Below, in pieces: positions 32,928 to 41,835 of a stretch of DNA of 64,000 nucleotides. The stretch lies in assembly GCA_964617355.1 (NCBI GenBank), contig CAZTXP010000119.1, positions 1 through 64,000 on the forward strand, given 5' to 3'. A model generated the notes under the pieces. It did no database searches. It was not told the origin of the DNA and worked only from the letters and a program-made list of their open reading frames with translations. The stretch comes from CAZTDU01 sp964617355 (GTDB lineage: Bacteria > Pseudomonadota > Gammaproteobacteria > Burkholderiales > SG8-39). The stretch's first letter is position 1. Each line of letters opens with the position of its first letter. The translations under genes and the position numbers were made by a program.

Positions 32928-33920
32928 ATGTCTTCCATCGTGGTGCGCTCCGCAGTTCGCTCCATGGCCCGGCTCGCCGGCGCGGCGCTCCTTTGCAGTG
33001 CGGCCTTCGGCGCGCACGCGCAGGCCTGGCCGTCGAAGCCGATCCGCATCATCGTGCCCTTCGCGCCGGGCGGCACCGCCGACGTCATGGGGCGGCTCGT
33101 CGCACAGCGCCTCGGACCGCTCTATCCGCAGCAGTTCGTGGTCGAGACGCGGCCCGGCTCGGGCGGGCACATCGGCGCGGAAGCGACCGCGAAGGCCGCG
33201 CCCGACGGCCACACCATCGTCATCGGCACCATCGGTATCCACGCTGCGTACGGCGTGTACTCGAAGCTGAACTACGACCCGGCGAAGGACCTGCAGCCGG
33301 TGATCCTGCTGGGCGAACTGCCCTGCGTGCTGGTCGTGAACCCGAACGTGCCGGTGCGCACCGTCGGCGAGTTCCTCGCGCTGGCGAAGGCGAAGCCGGG
33401 GGAGATCAACTTCGGCTCTGCCGGCACGGGGACCTCGACGCACATGACCGGCGCCCTGTTCGCGCTCGCCGCGGGCGTGGACCTGACGCACGTGCCGTAC
33501 AAGGGCTCGTCGCAGGCGTTGACGGATCTTCTCGGCGGGCAGATCCAGGCCATGTTCGAGAACTTGCCGACGCTGCCGCCGCACATCGCGGCCGGCAAGC
33601 TGCGCGCGCTCGGCGTCACCAGCAAGACGCGCGCGGCCGCGCTGCCCGACGTGCCGACAGTGGCCGAGTCCGGCGTGCCCGGATACGAGTCCACCGCGTG
33701 GTTCACCGTGGCGGCGCCCGCGAAGGTGCCCGCCGAGATCATCCGCAAGCTGAATGCCGACATCAACGCATTCATCCACGCGCCGGACCTGCAGCCGCGC
33801 CTGAAGGAGATCGGCGTCACGCCGGTGGGCGGCACGCCCGAGCAGGCGGCGAAGTACTTCGCCGCCGAGACCGAGAAGTGGAACGGCGTGATCCGCGCGG
33901 CGCGCATCAAGGCCGACTGA
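32928..33920 (+). CDS. Bug/TctC-family periplasmic solute-binding protein
   Basis: 330 residues. A rather long N-terminus (a second Met precedes ARLAGAALLCSAAFGAHAQ) suggests the true start could be the later ATG 32964. The mature part has WPSKPIRIIVPFAPGGTADVMGR, AAPDGHTIVIGT, VPYKGSSQALTDLLGGQI and VGGTPEQAAKYFAAETEKW. It is 8 bases upstream of hyuB and heads the hyuB-hyuA-enoyl-CoA hydratase run, so it probably binds the substrate, or a relative of the substrate, of the HyuAB enzyme. Confidence 0.94.
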   Translation: MSSIVVRSAVRSMARLAGAALLCSAAFGAHAQAWPSKPIRIIVPFAPGGTADVMGRLVAQRLGPLYPQQFVVETRPGSGGHIGAEATAKAAPDGHTIVIGTIGIHAAYGVYSKLNYDPAKDLQPVILLGELPCVLVVNPNVPVRTVGEFLALAKAKPGEINFGSAGTGTSTHMTGALFALAAGVDLTHVPYKGSSQALTDLLGGQIQAMFENLPTLPPHIAAGKLRALGVTSKTRAAALPDVPTVAESGVPGYESTAWFTVAAPAKVPAEIIRKLNADINAFIHAPDLQPRLKEIGVTPVGGTPEQAAKYFAAETEKWNGVIRAARIKAD

Positions 33921-33928
33921 AGACCGCC

Positions 33929-35533
33929 ATGGCCGACGCCTTCAACGCCATCACGCTGCAGATGCTGTGGACGCGCCTCGTGTCGATCGCCGACGAGGCG
34001 GCGGCGACGCTGCAGCGCACCTCGTTCTCGACCATCGTGCGCGAGTCGAACGACTTCGCCTGCGTGCTCACCGACTCGCGCGGCCGCTCGATGGCGCAGG
34101 CCACCGACAGCGTGCCCTCGTTCATGGGCACCATGCCGCGCACCATCCGGCATTTCCTAGAGGAGTACCCCGCCGAGACGCTGGAGCCCGGCGACATCCT
34201 GATCACCAACGACATCTGGATGGGCACCGGCCACCTGCCGGACATCTCGGTGGCCAAGCCCGTGTTCCTCGACGGGCGGCTGGTGGGCTTCGCGGGATCG
34301 GTCGCGCACTCGCCCGACATCGGCGGCAAGCTGCGTTCGGCGGACGCGAAGGAGGTCTTCGAGGAAGGCCTGCAGATCCCGGTGATGAAGGTGGTGCGCG
34401 GCGGCAAGGTCGATCCCACCTTCGAAAGGATCCTCCGCAAGAACGTGCGCGTGCCCGACCAGGTGATGGGCGACCTCTACGCGCAGTTCACCTGCCTGCA
34501 CCTGATGGAAGAGCGCGTGCTGGGGCTGATGCGCGAGCAGGGCCTCACGGTGCTCGAGCCGCTCGCGGACGAGATCCACGCGCGGTCCGAGGCCGCGATG
34601 CGCGCCGCGATCCGCGCGCTGCCCGACGGCACCTACGACTACACCGCCGTGATGGACGGCGTCGCCGAGCCGATCGAGCTGAAGATGAAGATGACGGTCG
34701 CCGGCGACGAGCTGAAGATCGACTTCGCCGGCTCCGCGCCGCAGGTGCTGCGCGGCATCAACGTCTGCATGGCGTACACGATCTCGTACACCGCGTTCGG
34801 CGTGAAGGCGGTGCTCGCGCCCGAGATCCCGAACAACGACGGCGTGATGCGCCCGGTGACCATCGTCGCGCCCGAGGGCTGCATCCTGAATTCGCGCCCG
34901 CCCGCGGCCGGCGGCGCGCGCGCGCTCACCGGGCACTTCCTGCCGATGATGGTGATCAGCGCGCTCGCGAAGGCGATCCCCGAGCGCGTGATCGCCACCG
35001 TCGGCTCGCCGCTGTGGTGCCTGAACCTCTCGGGCGTGAACGGCGAAGGGCGCTCGTACGCGAACCTCTTCTTCATAAACGGCGGCTATGGCGCCGCGCA
35101 CGACCGCGACGGCGCGAACGTGCTCTCGTGGCCGAGCAACATCTCGTCGACCCCGGTCGAGATGATCGAGCAGCTCGCACCGGTAAAGGTGAAGTACCGT
35201 CGTCTGCGGCGCGGCACCGGTGGCGCGGGGCGGCACCGCGGCGGCAACGGGCAGGAGATCTTCTTCCAGCTCACCTCGCCCAACCCGACCATGGTCAGCT
35301 TCCTCGCCGAGCGCACGCGCGTCGAGGCGGCGCCTTCCGGCGTCGCGGGTGGCGAGGCCGGCGCGCCGGGGGCCGTGCTGATCGACGGACAGCCGGCGGA
35401 TCCGAAGACGCAGCACGTGGTGCGGCCCGGGGGCACGGTGGAGCTGCGCACGCCCGGCGGCGGCGGCTACGGCCCCGCGCGCGAGCGCGCCGCGGCAGCG
35501 ATCGACGCCGATCGCGCCGACGGCTACCTCTAG
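33929..35533 (+). CDS. hyuB: Hydantoinase B/oxoprolinase family subunit
   Basis: 534 residues. N-terminal LVSIADEAAATLQRTSFSTIVRE, then SMAQATDSVPSFMGTMP, DILITNDIWMGTGHLPDISV, FAGSVAHSPDIGG and C-terminal RGTGGAGRHRGGNGQEIFF are the conserved blocks of HyuB/acetone-carboxylase-like subunits. With HyuA it forms an ATP-dependent amide-ring hydrolase (N-methylhydantoinase or 5-oxoprolinase) or a ketone carboxylase relative. No gamma subunit of acetone carboxylase is nearby, which favours the hydantoinase/oxoprolinase role. Cytoplasmic. Confidence 0.93.
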   Translation: MADAFNAITLQMLWTRLVSIADEAAATLQRTSFSTIVRESNDFACVLTDSRGRSMAQATDSVPSFMGTMPRTIRHFLEEYPAETLEPGDILITNDIWMGTGHLPDISVAKPVFLDGRLVGFAGSVAHSPDIGGKLRSADAKEVFEEGLQIPVMKVVRGGKVDPTFERILRKNVRVPDQVMGDLYAQFTCLHLMEERVLGLMREQGLTVLEPLADEIHARSEAAMRAAIRALPDGTYDYTAVMDGVAEPIELKMKMTVAGDELKIDFAGSAPQVLRGINVCMAYTISYTAFGVKAVLAPEIPNNDGVMRPVTIVAPEGCILNSRPPAAGGARALTGHFLPMMVISALAKAIPERVIATVGSPLWCLNLSGVNGEGRSYANLFFINGGYGAAHDRDGANVLSWPSNISSTPVEMIEQLAPVKVKYRRLRRGTGGAGRHRGGNGQEIFFQLTSPNPTMVSFLAERTRVEAAPSGVAGGEAGAPGAVLIDGQPADPKTQHVVRPGGTVELRTPGGGGYGPARERAAAAIDADRADGYL

Positions 35534-35554
35534 AACGCATCCCCAAGGAATCCC

Positions 35555-37645
35555 GTGGCACGGCTTTCGCTCGGCATCGACATCGGCGGCACCTTCACCG
35601 ACCTCGTGGTCTACGACCCGGAGCGTCGCGTGTCGGCCTCGCACAAGGAACTCACCACCCCGGGCGCGCCCGAGGTCGGCACGATCCGCGGCATCCGCAA
35701 GCTCTTCGAGGCGCAAGGCTTCGCCTATGGCGACGTCGCGCGCGTGGTGCACGCGACCACGCTCTTCACCAACGCGCTGATCGAGAGGAAGGGCGCGGTC
35801 ACGGGCCTGATCACCACCGAGGGATTCCGCGACACCCTCGAAATGAGCCGCGAGCACAAGTACGAGCTCTACGACCTCTTCATCGAGCTGCCGCGGCCGC
35901 TGGTGCGCCGCAGCCTGAGGAAGGAAGTGCGCGAGCGCGTCGACGCGAAGGGCGCCGTCGAGGTGCCGCTCGACGTCGCCGGCGCGGTCGCCGCCGCAGG
36001 CGAACTGAAGGCGGCCGGCGTGACCTCGATCGCGATCGTGTTCCTGCACGCCTACGCGAATGCGGCGCACGAGCGCGCCGCGCGCGACGCGATCCTGGCG
36101 AAGTTCCCGGAGCTCTTCGTGTCGATCTCGTCGGAGGTCGCGCCGCAGATCCGCGAGTACGAGCGCAGCTCGACCACGGCGGCGAACGCCTACGTGAAGC
36201 CGCTCGCCGACAAGTACCTCGCGCTGATGAGCCGCGAGATCGCGGGCCTCGGCATCCGCGCGCCCCTGTTCCTCATGCTTTCCTCGGGCGGCCTGACGCA
36301 CGTCGACGAGGCCAAGCGCGTGCCGATCCAGCTGCTGGAGTCCGGCCCCGCCGCGGGCGCGCTCGCCGGCAGCTACTTCGGCGTGCGCGCCGACGCGCCG
36401 GACGTGCTCGCCTTCGACATGGGCGGCACCACCGCGAAGCTGGCCATGGTCGAGCAGGGCGAGCCGCTGATCGCACACCGCTTCGAGGCCAGCCGCGAGA
36501 AGCGCTTCGCCGAGGGCAGCGGCCTGCCGATCAATATCTCGACCATCGAGCTGATCGAGATCGGGGCGGGCGGCGGCAGCATCGCGAAGATCGATTCGAT
36601 GGCGCTGCTCAAGGTCGGGCCGGAGAGCGCGGCGGCCGATCCGGGCCCCGCCTGCTACGGGCGAGGCGGCGCGTACGCGACCGTCACCGACGCGAACCTG
36701 GTGCTCGGCTACCTCGACGCGGCGACCTTCGCCGGCGGCACCATCGCGATCGACCGCGCGAAGTCCGAGGCCGTGATCGCGCCGCTCGCCGAGCGGGCGA
36801 AGCTGCCGGCGGCGGAACTCGCGTGGGGCGTGCACTCGGTGGTGAACGAGAACATGGCGGCCGCGGCACGCGTGCACATGGCCGAGCGTGGCGCCGATGC
36901 GTCGCGCTTCTCGCTGCTCGTCACCGGTGGCGGCGGGCCGCTGCATGGCTGCGAGGTCGCGCGCCGCCTCGGCATCCGGCGCCTCGTCTGCCCCCCGAGC
37001 GCGGGCGTGGCCTCGGCGCTGGGCCTCTTGATGGCGCCGGCGCGCGTGGATCGCGTCGCCACCATCGCGCAGCGCCTGTCGCGCATGGACTGGGCGGCGC
37101 TCGAGTCCGCGTACGCGGCGCTGGAGCGCGAGGGTCGCGCGGTGATTGCGGCGACGCTGACCGGCGATCCCGCGGTGAGCGTGGAGCGCGCCGCCGACCT
37201 GCGCTTCGTCGGCCAGGGCTTCGAGGTCGTCACCGTGCTGCCTGCGGGACCGTACGCTGCGGCGAGCGCCGCGCCGATCCGCGAGGCTTTCGAGGCGGCG
37301 TACCAGCGCATCTTCCGCTTCGTGCCGCCGGGGCTGGAGGTCGAGGTGATCAATATCCGCGTCGCGCTTACCGCCGCGGCGGCGGCGAGCGAGCTCGACG
37401 TGCCTGTCGGCGATGCTGCGGGTGCCGCGAAGCCGAAGGCGCGACGCGAAGCGTGGAGCGGCGACGACGGCCGTTACGTCGAGATGCCGGTCTACGATCG
37501 CTACGCGCTCGGGCGCGGCGCGCGCGTCGCCGGCCCGGCGATCGTCGAGGAGGCGTCCAGCACCCTGATCCTGCCACGCGGCGCGAGCGCGACGGTGCAC
37601 GCCTCGGGCAGCCTCGTCGTCGACCTGCCCGCCTCGGGAGGCTGA
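35555..37645 (+). CDS. hyuA: Hydantoinase A/oxoprolinase family ATP-binding subunit
   Basis: 696 residues from GTG 35555. It begins with the ASKHA phosphate-binding block LGIDIGGTFTDLVVYD, has VVHATTLFTNALIERKGA and GFRDTLEMSREHKYELYD, then a second nucleotide block VLAFDMGGTTAKLAMVEQG, and GGGGPLHGCEVARRLG near the C-terminal third. Length and order match HyuA. It provides ATP-driven activation of the amide for the HyuB partner encoded 21 bases upstream. The TGA is 1 base before the GTG of the hydratase gene. Confidence 0.94.
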   Translation: MARLSLGIDIGGTFTDLVVYDPERRVSASHKELTTPGAPEVGTIRGIRKLFEAQGFAYGDVARVVHATTLFTNALIERKGAVTGLITTEGFRDTLEMSREHKYELYDLFIELPRPLVRRSLRKEVRERVDAKGAVEVPLDVAGAVAAAGELKAAGVTSIAIVFLHAYANAAHERAARDAILAKFPELFVSISSEVAPQIREYERSSTTAANAYVKPLADKYLALMSREIAGLGIRAPLFLMLSSGGLTHVDEAKRVPIQLLESGPAAGALAGSYFGVRADAPDVLAFDMGGTTAKLAMVEQGEPLIAHRFEASREKRFAEGSGLPINISTIELIEIGAGGGSIAKIDSMALLKVGPESAAADPGPACYGRGGAYATVTDANLVLGYLDAATFAGGTIAIDRAKSEAVIAPLAERAKLPAAELAWGVHSVVNENMAAAARVHMAERGADASRFSLLVTGGGGPLHGCEVARRLGIRRLVCPPSAGVASALGLLMAPARVDRVATIAQRLSRMDWAALESAYAALEREGRAVIAATLTGDPAVSVERAADLRFVGQGFEVVTVLPAGPYAAASAAPIREAFEAAYQRIFRFVPPGLEVEVINIRVALTAAAAASELDVPVGDAAGAAKPKARREAWSGDDGRYVEMPVYDRYALGRGARVAGPAIVEEASSTLILPRGASATVHASGSLVVDLPASGG

Positions 37646-37646
37646 G

Positions 37647-38435
37647 GTGGCGACCGAGCAGCTCGTCTCTTCGGTCGAGGGCGCGGTCGGCTGGGTCGTC
37701 TTCAGGAACGTCGAGAAGCACAACGCGATCTCGATGGCGATGGCCGAGCACATGCCCGGCGTAGTCGCGGCGCTCGAGCGCGACGAGCGCGTGCGCGTGA
37801 TCGTGGTCACCGGCGCCGGCGAGAAGGCCTTCGCGGCGGGCTCGGACATCTCGGGCTTCGGCGAATCGCGCGCCGACCCGGAAGCGAACAGGCGCTACGA
37901 CGACACGCACGAGCGCGCCTACGACGCGATCTACCGCGCATCCAAGCCCACGATCGCGATGATCCGCGGCTACTGCATCGGCGGAGGGCTCGACTTCGCA
38001 GCGAGCTGCGACCTGCGCATCGCCGCGGACGACGCGAGTTTCTCCGCGCCTGCCGGCAAGCTCGGGCTCGGCTACGGCTACCGCAGCGTGGTGCGCCTGC
38101 GCCGCGTGATCGGCGGGCCGGCGGCACGGGAGTTCCTGCTGTCGGCGAACCGCATCGGCGCCGCGGAGGCGCTGCGTCTCCGGCTGGTGCATCGCGTAGT
38201 GCCGGCGCTGTCGTTGCGTGAGGAAGTGCTCGCCTACGCCGCGACGCTGGCCGCGAACGCACCGCTTACGCTACGCGCGCTGAAGGCCTCGCTTGTCGAC
38301 CTCGATTCCGATCCCGCGGACCGCGACCGCGAGGGCGTGCAGCGGCTGATCGACGCCTGCTTCTCGAGCGAGGACTACCAGGAGGGCCGCAGCGCCTTCG
38401 CGGCCAAGCGCAAGCCGGAGTTCCGCGGGCGGTAA
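37647..38435 (+). CDS. Enoyl-CoA hydratase/isomerase family protein
   Basis: 262 residues from GTG 37647. The crotonase fold shows NVEKHNAISMAMAEHM, the oxyanion-hole segment FAAGSDISGFGE, the second oxyanion glycine in IRGYCIGGGLDFAASCDLRIA, and SAPAGKLGLGYGYRSVVRL. The position that is often the catalytic Glu after the second oxyanion block is not a simple match, so the activity could be hydratase, isomerase or hydrolase on an acyl-CoA. It is translationally linked to hyuA and probably acts on the same catabolic route. Confidence 0.9.
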   Translation: MATEQLVSSVEGAVGWVVFRNVEKHNAISMAMAEHMPGVVAALERDERVRVIVVTGAGEKAFAAGSDISGFGESRADPEANRRYDDTHERAYDAIYRASKPTIAMIRGYCIGGGLDFAASCDLRIAADDASFSAPAGKLGLGYGYRSVVRLRRVIGGPAAREFLLSANRIGAAEALRLRLVHRVVPALSLREEVLAYAATLAANAPLTLRALKASLVDLDSDPADRDREGVQRLIDACFSSEDYQEGRSAFAAKRKPEFRGR

Positions 38436-38437
38436 GA

Positions 38438-38456
38438 TCCGGGGAACCTTCCCGGA
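38438..38456 (+). promoter_or_regulatory. Inverted repeat covering the ribosome site of the frameshifted Bug gene
   Basis: TCCGGG (38438-38443) pairs with CCCGGA (38451-38456) across 7 bases. The second arm overlaps the GGAGG ribosome site before ATG 38467. It may act as a weak intercistronic terminator or translation brake. Confidence 0.3.
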
Positions 38457-38466
38457 GGCTTCACCG

Positions 38467-39422
38467 ATGACCCGATTCGCGTTCGTGCTCTTCCTGCTCG
38501 CGTGCAGTACGGCGCAGGCCCAGCCTTTCCCGTCGCGCCCGGTGCGCATGGTGGTGCCCTATGCGGCCGGCGGCCCGACCGACCAGCTCGCGCGCATCGT
38601 CGCCGGCGGCATGTCGCAGTCGCTCGGCGTGCCGGTGGTGGTCGAGAACAAGCCCGGCGCGAACACGCAGATCGGCACGGCGGAGGTGGCAAAGTCCCCG
38701 GGCGACGGCCACACCATCCTGATCGGCGGCATCACGCCGTTCGTGTTCAACCCGTTGATGTACTCGAAGCTGCCCTACGACCCCAGGGACCTCGCCGGCG
38801 TGGCGATGCTCGCGCGCTCGCAGCTGGTGCTGGTCGCGCTCCGTCGGTGCCGGCGAACAGCGTGCGCGAGCTCGTCGACCTGATGAAGTCCAGCCCCGGC
38901 AAGCTGAACTACGCGTCCGCCGGCAACGGGAACGTGCTGCACCTTGCGGCGGAACTCTTCCTGCGCACCTCGGGCACCACGGCGACGCACGTGCCGTTCT
39001 CGGGCAGCGCGCCGGCGCTCACGAGCCTTCTCGGCGGCAACCTGCAGTTCATGTTCGACGTCATCATCACCTCGCTGCCGCACCTGAAGGCCGGCAAGCT
39101 GAAGGGCCTCGCCGCGACCGGGCAGAAGCGCTCGCCGCTGCTGCCCGACCTGCCTACGGTGGCCGAGTCCGGCTACCCGGCCTACGAGGCCGCGACGTGG
39201 TTCGCGCTGTCGGCGCCGAAGTCGATTGCGCCGGACGTGTCCCGGCGGCTGAACGCGGCCGCGGCTGCGGCGCTGCGCGACCCCGCGGCGCACGCGAAGC
39301 TCGAGGCGCTGGCAATGGAGCCGCCGGCGGACGTGACTACCGACGACGTCGGCGCTCAGACCGAGCGCGACCTGAAGCGCTGGGGCGGGTTGATCCGGGA
39401 GTTGAACATCAAGCTGGACTGA
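38467..39422 (+). pseudogene. Bug/TctC-family binding protein, split by a one-base frameshift
   Basis: The first frame (38467-38883) gives a signal peptide, FPSRPVRMVVPYAAGGPTDQLAR, DGHTILIGGITPFVFNP and SQLVLVAL, then runs into RRCRRT and a stop. The next frame continues the family sequence from SVPANSVRELVDLMKSSPGK to a normal C-terminus (GGLIRELNIKLD) at 39422. The break lies at about 38839-38843 (CTCCG), where one missing C would restore VALPSVPANSV and a normal 318-residue protein. It may be a true pseudogene or a sequencing/assembly error in a C run. Without the shift it would be a fourth gene after hyuB-hyuA-hydratase. Confidence 0.85.
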
Positions 39423-39432
39423 GCCGCATCGC

Positions 39433-40317
39433 TCAGCCGCCGCCGGCCGTGATCGCGCGGTGCATCCACGCCGCGGCCTGCGAGACGCCGCCGAAGCTGA
39501 AGAGGTGCACGCCGACCACGTTGCAGGCGCCGTGCGTGGCGCAATAGCGTGCGATCGGCACCAGCTGCTCGGACGGGTCAGTGTGCGTGAAGAGCTTCAC
39601 CGCGCCGAAGCCTTGCGAGCGCAGCGCGCGCAGCGAGGCGCTGACGCCGCAGCGCTGCGCGTAGCGCAGCAGCTTCATCGGGTCGGTCGGGCCGGCGAGG
39701 CCGACGTAGACCGGGATGCTCGGCGCGGTGCGCGCGAGGCCGGTGCAGTACTCGACCACGCGCGTCGGCGAGAACGAGAACTGGGTGAGCACGTGCGCGC
39801 CCAGCTTCTGCTCGCGCGCGATCGCGAGCTTCTCCGCGAGCGAGCGCTCCAGCACTGCCTTCGGGATCGACGGGTGCCCCTCCGGGTAGCCGGCCAGTCC
39901 GATCTCGCGGATGCCGCACTCGGCGAGCAGGCCGTCCCGCAGCATGGCTGCCGCGTCGCCGTAGGGTCCAGCAGGCTCGGGCGTGTCGCCGCCGATCACG
40001 AGGGCCTTGGCCACGCCCGCGTCCGCCACCGCGCGCACGAGGTAGGCCTGCAGCGCAAGGCGCGACTCGACCCGCCTCGCCGCGATGTGCGGCACCGGCT
40101 CGAGGCCGGCCTCGCGCAGCGCGACCAGGGCGCTCAGCGACTGCGCCAGGCTGTGGCGCGGCAGGTGGTTGACGTAGACCTTGGTGCCGACCGGCAGTTC
40201 GGCTGCGATCGCGCGCGCGTCGCCGGCGCGGTCGGCGTTCATCTCGAGGGACCCGCAGGCGACGAGGTCCGCCATGGTGCGGGCGCGGGGTTCCGTTCGG
40301 GGGGCGGCGAGGGCCAT
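39433..40317 (-). CDS. Methylenetetrahydrofolate reductase-like (MetF-like) protein
   Basis: 294 residues, the usual MetF length. The TIM-barrel flavoprotein fold is suggested by VYVNHLPRHSL, PVPHIAARRVES, KALVIGGDTPEP, the MetF-typical AGYPEGHPSIP, LTQFSFSPTRVVEYC, and VYVGLAGPTDPMKLLRYAQRCGV. It is a distant paralogue rather than housekeeping MetF. Family chemistry links 5,10-methylene- and 5-methyl-tetrahydrofolate. It ends a run phnC-phnD-phnE-phnE-methyltransferase-metF-like, and two core MetE-like genes lie nearby, which suggests folate-bound methyl groups pass between these enzymes. Confidence 0.82.
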   Translation of the reverse strand: MALAAPRTEPRARTMADLVACGSLEMNADRAGDARAIAAELPVGTKVYVNHLPRHSLAQSLSALVALREAGLEPVPHIAARRVESRLALQAYLVRAVADAGVAKALVIGGDTPEPAGPYGDAAAMLRDGLLAECGIREIGLAGYPEGHPSIPKAVLERSLAEKLAIAREQKLGAHVLTQFSFSPTRVVEYCTGLARTAPSIPVYVGLAGPTDPMKLLRYAQRCGVSASLRALRSQGFGAVKLFTHTDPSEQLVPIARYCATHGACNVVGVHLFSFGGVSQAAAWMHRAITAGGG

Positions 40318-40319
40318 GT

Positions 40320-41735
40320 TCAGTTCCTCTTGCGGGAGACTACGTAGGATTCGTCCAGGAACCACAGGCCGCCGTGGGCCTGCAGCACGTCGCGCGTGGC
40401 GTCGAGGTAGCTTCGCTCGCCGACCACCTGCGCGAGCCGTTCGTCGTCGATCTGCGCGACGTAGACCGCCGCGTTCCAGGCCGCAAACAGCGTCGAAGTG
40501 CCGATGCTGTCGGCGATCTCGGTGGGCAGCGTGTGCATGTCGTAGCGGAACACCGCGCGCGGTTCGGAATAGGCGTTGAAGTTGAAGCGGCGCGACTCGC
40601 GGCCGAGGTCGGCGCGCACCGCGCGCAGCAGGTCGTGCCGGTCGGTGCGGAACGGCTCCTCGTCCGGCCAGATGCGGCGCACGATCTCCATGCCCGGGTC
40701 GCCGCCCTTGGAGTGGATGCCGAGCAGGCGTCCGCCCGGGCCGAGGGCGCGCGCGAGCGGCGCGATCACGCGCGAGGCCTTGAACTCGGCGGGCACGCGC
40801 GCGCGATACGGCTGCGACGCGATGACGAGGTCGTAGTCCGCGCGCACCTTGCCCCGCTTCGGGATGACGTCGTCGAGCAGGAAGCGGAAGTCTTCGCGAT
40901 ACAGCACCAGCGCCACCGGCCGCTCGTAGATCGGATTGCCGGTGCGCGGGCTGTGGCGCGCCTGCCAGTTCCTGGCCAGGAAGGGTTCCAGCGCGCCGAT
41001 CTGCTCGCTGAACTCGTGCGCCGTGGTGCCGGTGAGCGCCACTTCCTTCCATTCGAGCGTCGACGCCGCCGACAGCGACTTCGGCGACAGCCACGGCGCC
41101 TCGGTGTAGTACATGTTGGTGACCACGAGCACCGTGGCCGGGTGCTCGAAGAAACGGTCGGCCATCTTGTCGAGCGATAGGCGCACGTCCTCGAGGCTGA
41201 TCTCCTTGCCGACGAAGTAGAACGGCATTGTGGCGAAGCGCCGGTGCATCTCGCGCATCACGCGCGTCAGCACGGTGCCGTCGCCCATGCCGGCGTCGAA
41301 CACGCGCACCGCGGGCGGCGAGGGATGCAGGTGCGCGAGTTCCATGCCGATGCGGTGCGCGATGACTTCCTTCTCGCTGCACGTATTGACGAAGAGCAGG
41401 TACTTCTGGCGGTTGTCGAAGAAGCGGAACTGGCGCGACGGCGGCTGCAGTTCCGGCGACGGCGCGGAGGCCGGCGCGGCGCTGGGGCGGACCAGCGCGC
41501 GCAATTCCGGCGGCGCGGCAGGGGTCGCCATGCCGTGGCGGTGCAGGTAGTCGCTGACGCGTTCCAGGGTCTCGGGCGTGATGCGCGCGCCGTCGCGCAG
41601 CCGCGCGACGAACTTGCCGTCGTTCACCGCGCGGCGCCCGAAGGTGGACTCCGCCACGCCGTGCGAACGGCAGAAGTCGGCGATGCTGTCGAGCAGCGAT
41701 CCGCCCTGTGGTGCGCGCAGTGTTCCCGGCTCCAT
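40320..41735 (-). CDS. SAM methyltransferase-like protein with N-terminal DNA-binding-like segment
   Basis: 471 residues. The first 75 residues (ADFCRSHGVAESTFGRRAVN, GKFVARLRDGARITPETLERV) resemble a small helix-turn-helix module often seen as a stand-alone protein. A Pro/Ala linker follows, then a class I methyltransferase core with VFDAGMGDGTVLTRVM (SAM motif) and later ALGPGGRLLGIHSKGGDPGM. I do not recognise the exact subfamily. ATG 41733-41735 is chosen because GGGAGGG lies just upstream. It lies 3 bases before the MetF-like gene, in a run with a phosphonate-type transporter. It may methylate a small molecule and also regulate; both are inference. Confidence 0.75.
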   Translation of the reverse strand: MEPGTLRAPQGGSLLDSIADFCRSHGVAESTFGRRAVNDGKFVARLRDGARITPETLERVSDYLHRHGMATPAAPPELRALVRPSAAPASAPSPELQPPSRQFRFFDNRQKYLLFVNTCSEKEVIAHRIGMELAHLHPSPPAVRVFDAGMGDGTVLTRVMREMHRRFATMPFYFVGKEISLEDVRLSLDKMADRFFEHPATVLVVTNMYYTEAPWLSPKSLSAASTLEWKEVALTGTTAHEFSEQIGALEPFLARNWQARHSPRTGNPIYERPVALVLYREDFRFLLDDVIPKRGKVRADYDLVIASQPYRARVPAEFKASRVIAPLARALGPGGRLLGIHSKGGDPGMEIVRRIWPDEEPFRTDRHDLLRAVRADLGRESRRFNFNAYSEPRAVFRYDMHTLPTEIADSIGTSTLFAAWNAAVYVAQIDDERLAQVVGERSYLDATRDVLQAHGGLWFLDESYVVSRKRN

Positions 41736-41741
41736 GAACCC

Positions 41742-41821
41742 TCCCACCCGCACCGTACCCAGCGGTGGGATGGGAGCGCAACCCCGTCTCGAATTCCCGT
41801 TGGTGGGATGCTGCCCACCAA
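41742..41821. promoter_or_regulatory. GGTGGGA motif cluster and perfect hairpin upstream of the methyltransferase gene
   Basis: The 100-base gap between phnE and the HTH-methyltransferase gene holds GGTGGGA at 41764-41770 and 41802-41808, with its complement TCCCACC at 41742-41748. TTGGTGGG (41800-41807) and CCCACCAA (41814-41821) form a perfect 8-bp hairpin with a 6-base loop, 15 bases past the phnE stop. It could be an intra-operon terminator/attenuator or an operator. No T tract follows. Confidence 0.5.
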
Positions 41822-41835
41822 TAAGAATCAATGAC

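Noticed and set aside
33929..37645. Acetone carboxylase for the HyuA/HyuB pair
   Set aside because: The subunits are related but the small gamma subunit gene is missing and the sizes fit hydantoinase/oxoprolinase better.
34157..37849. A 1230-codon minus-strand open frame across hyuB/hyuA
   Set aside because: Shadow of the HyuA/HyuB reading frames; no recognisable motif.
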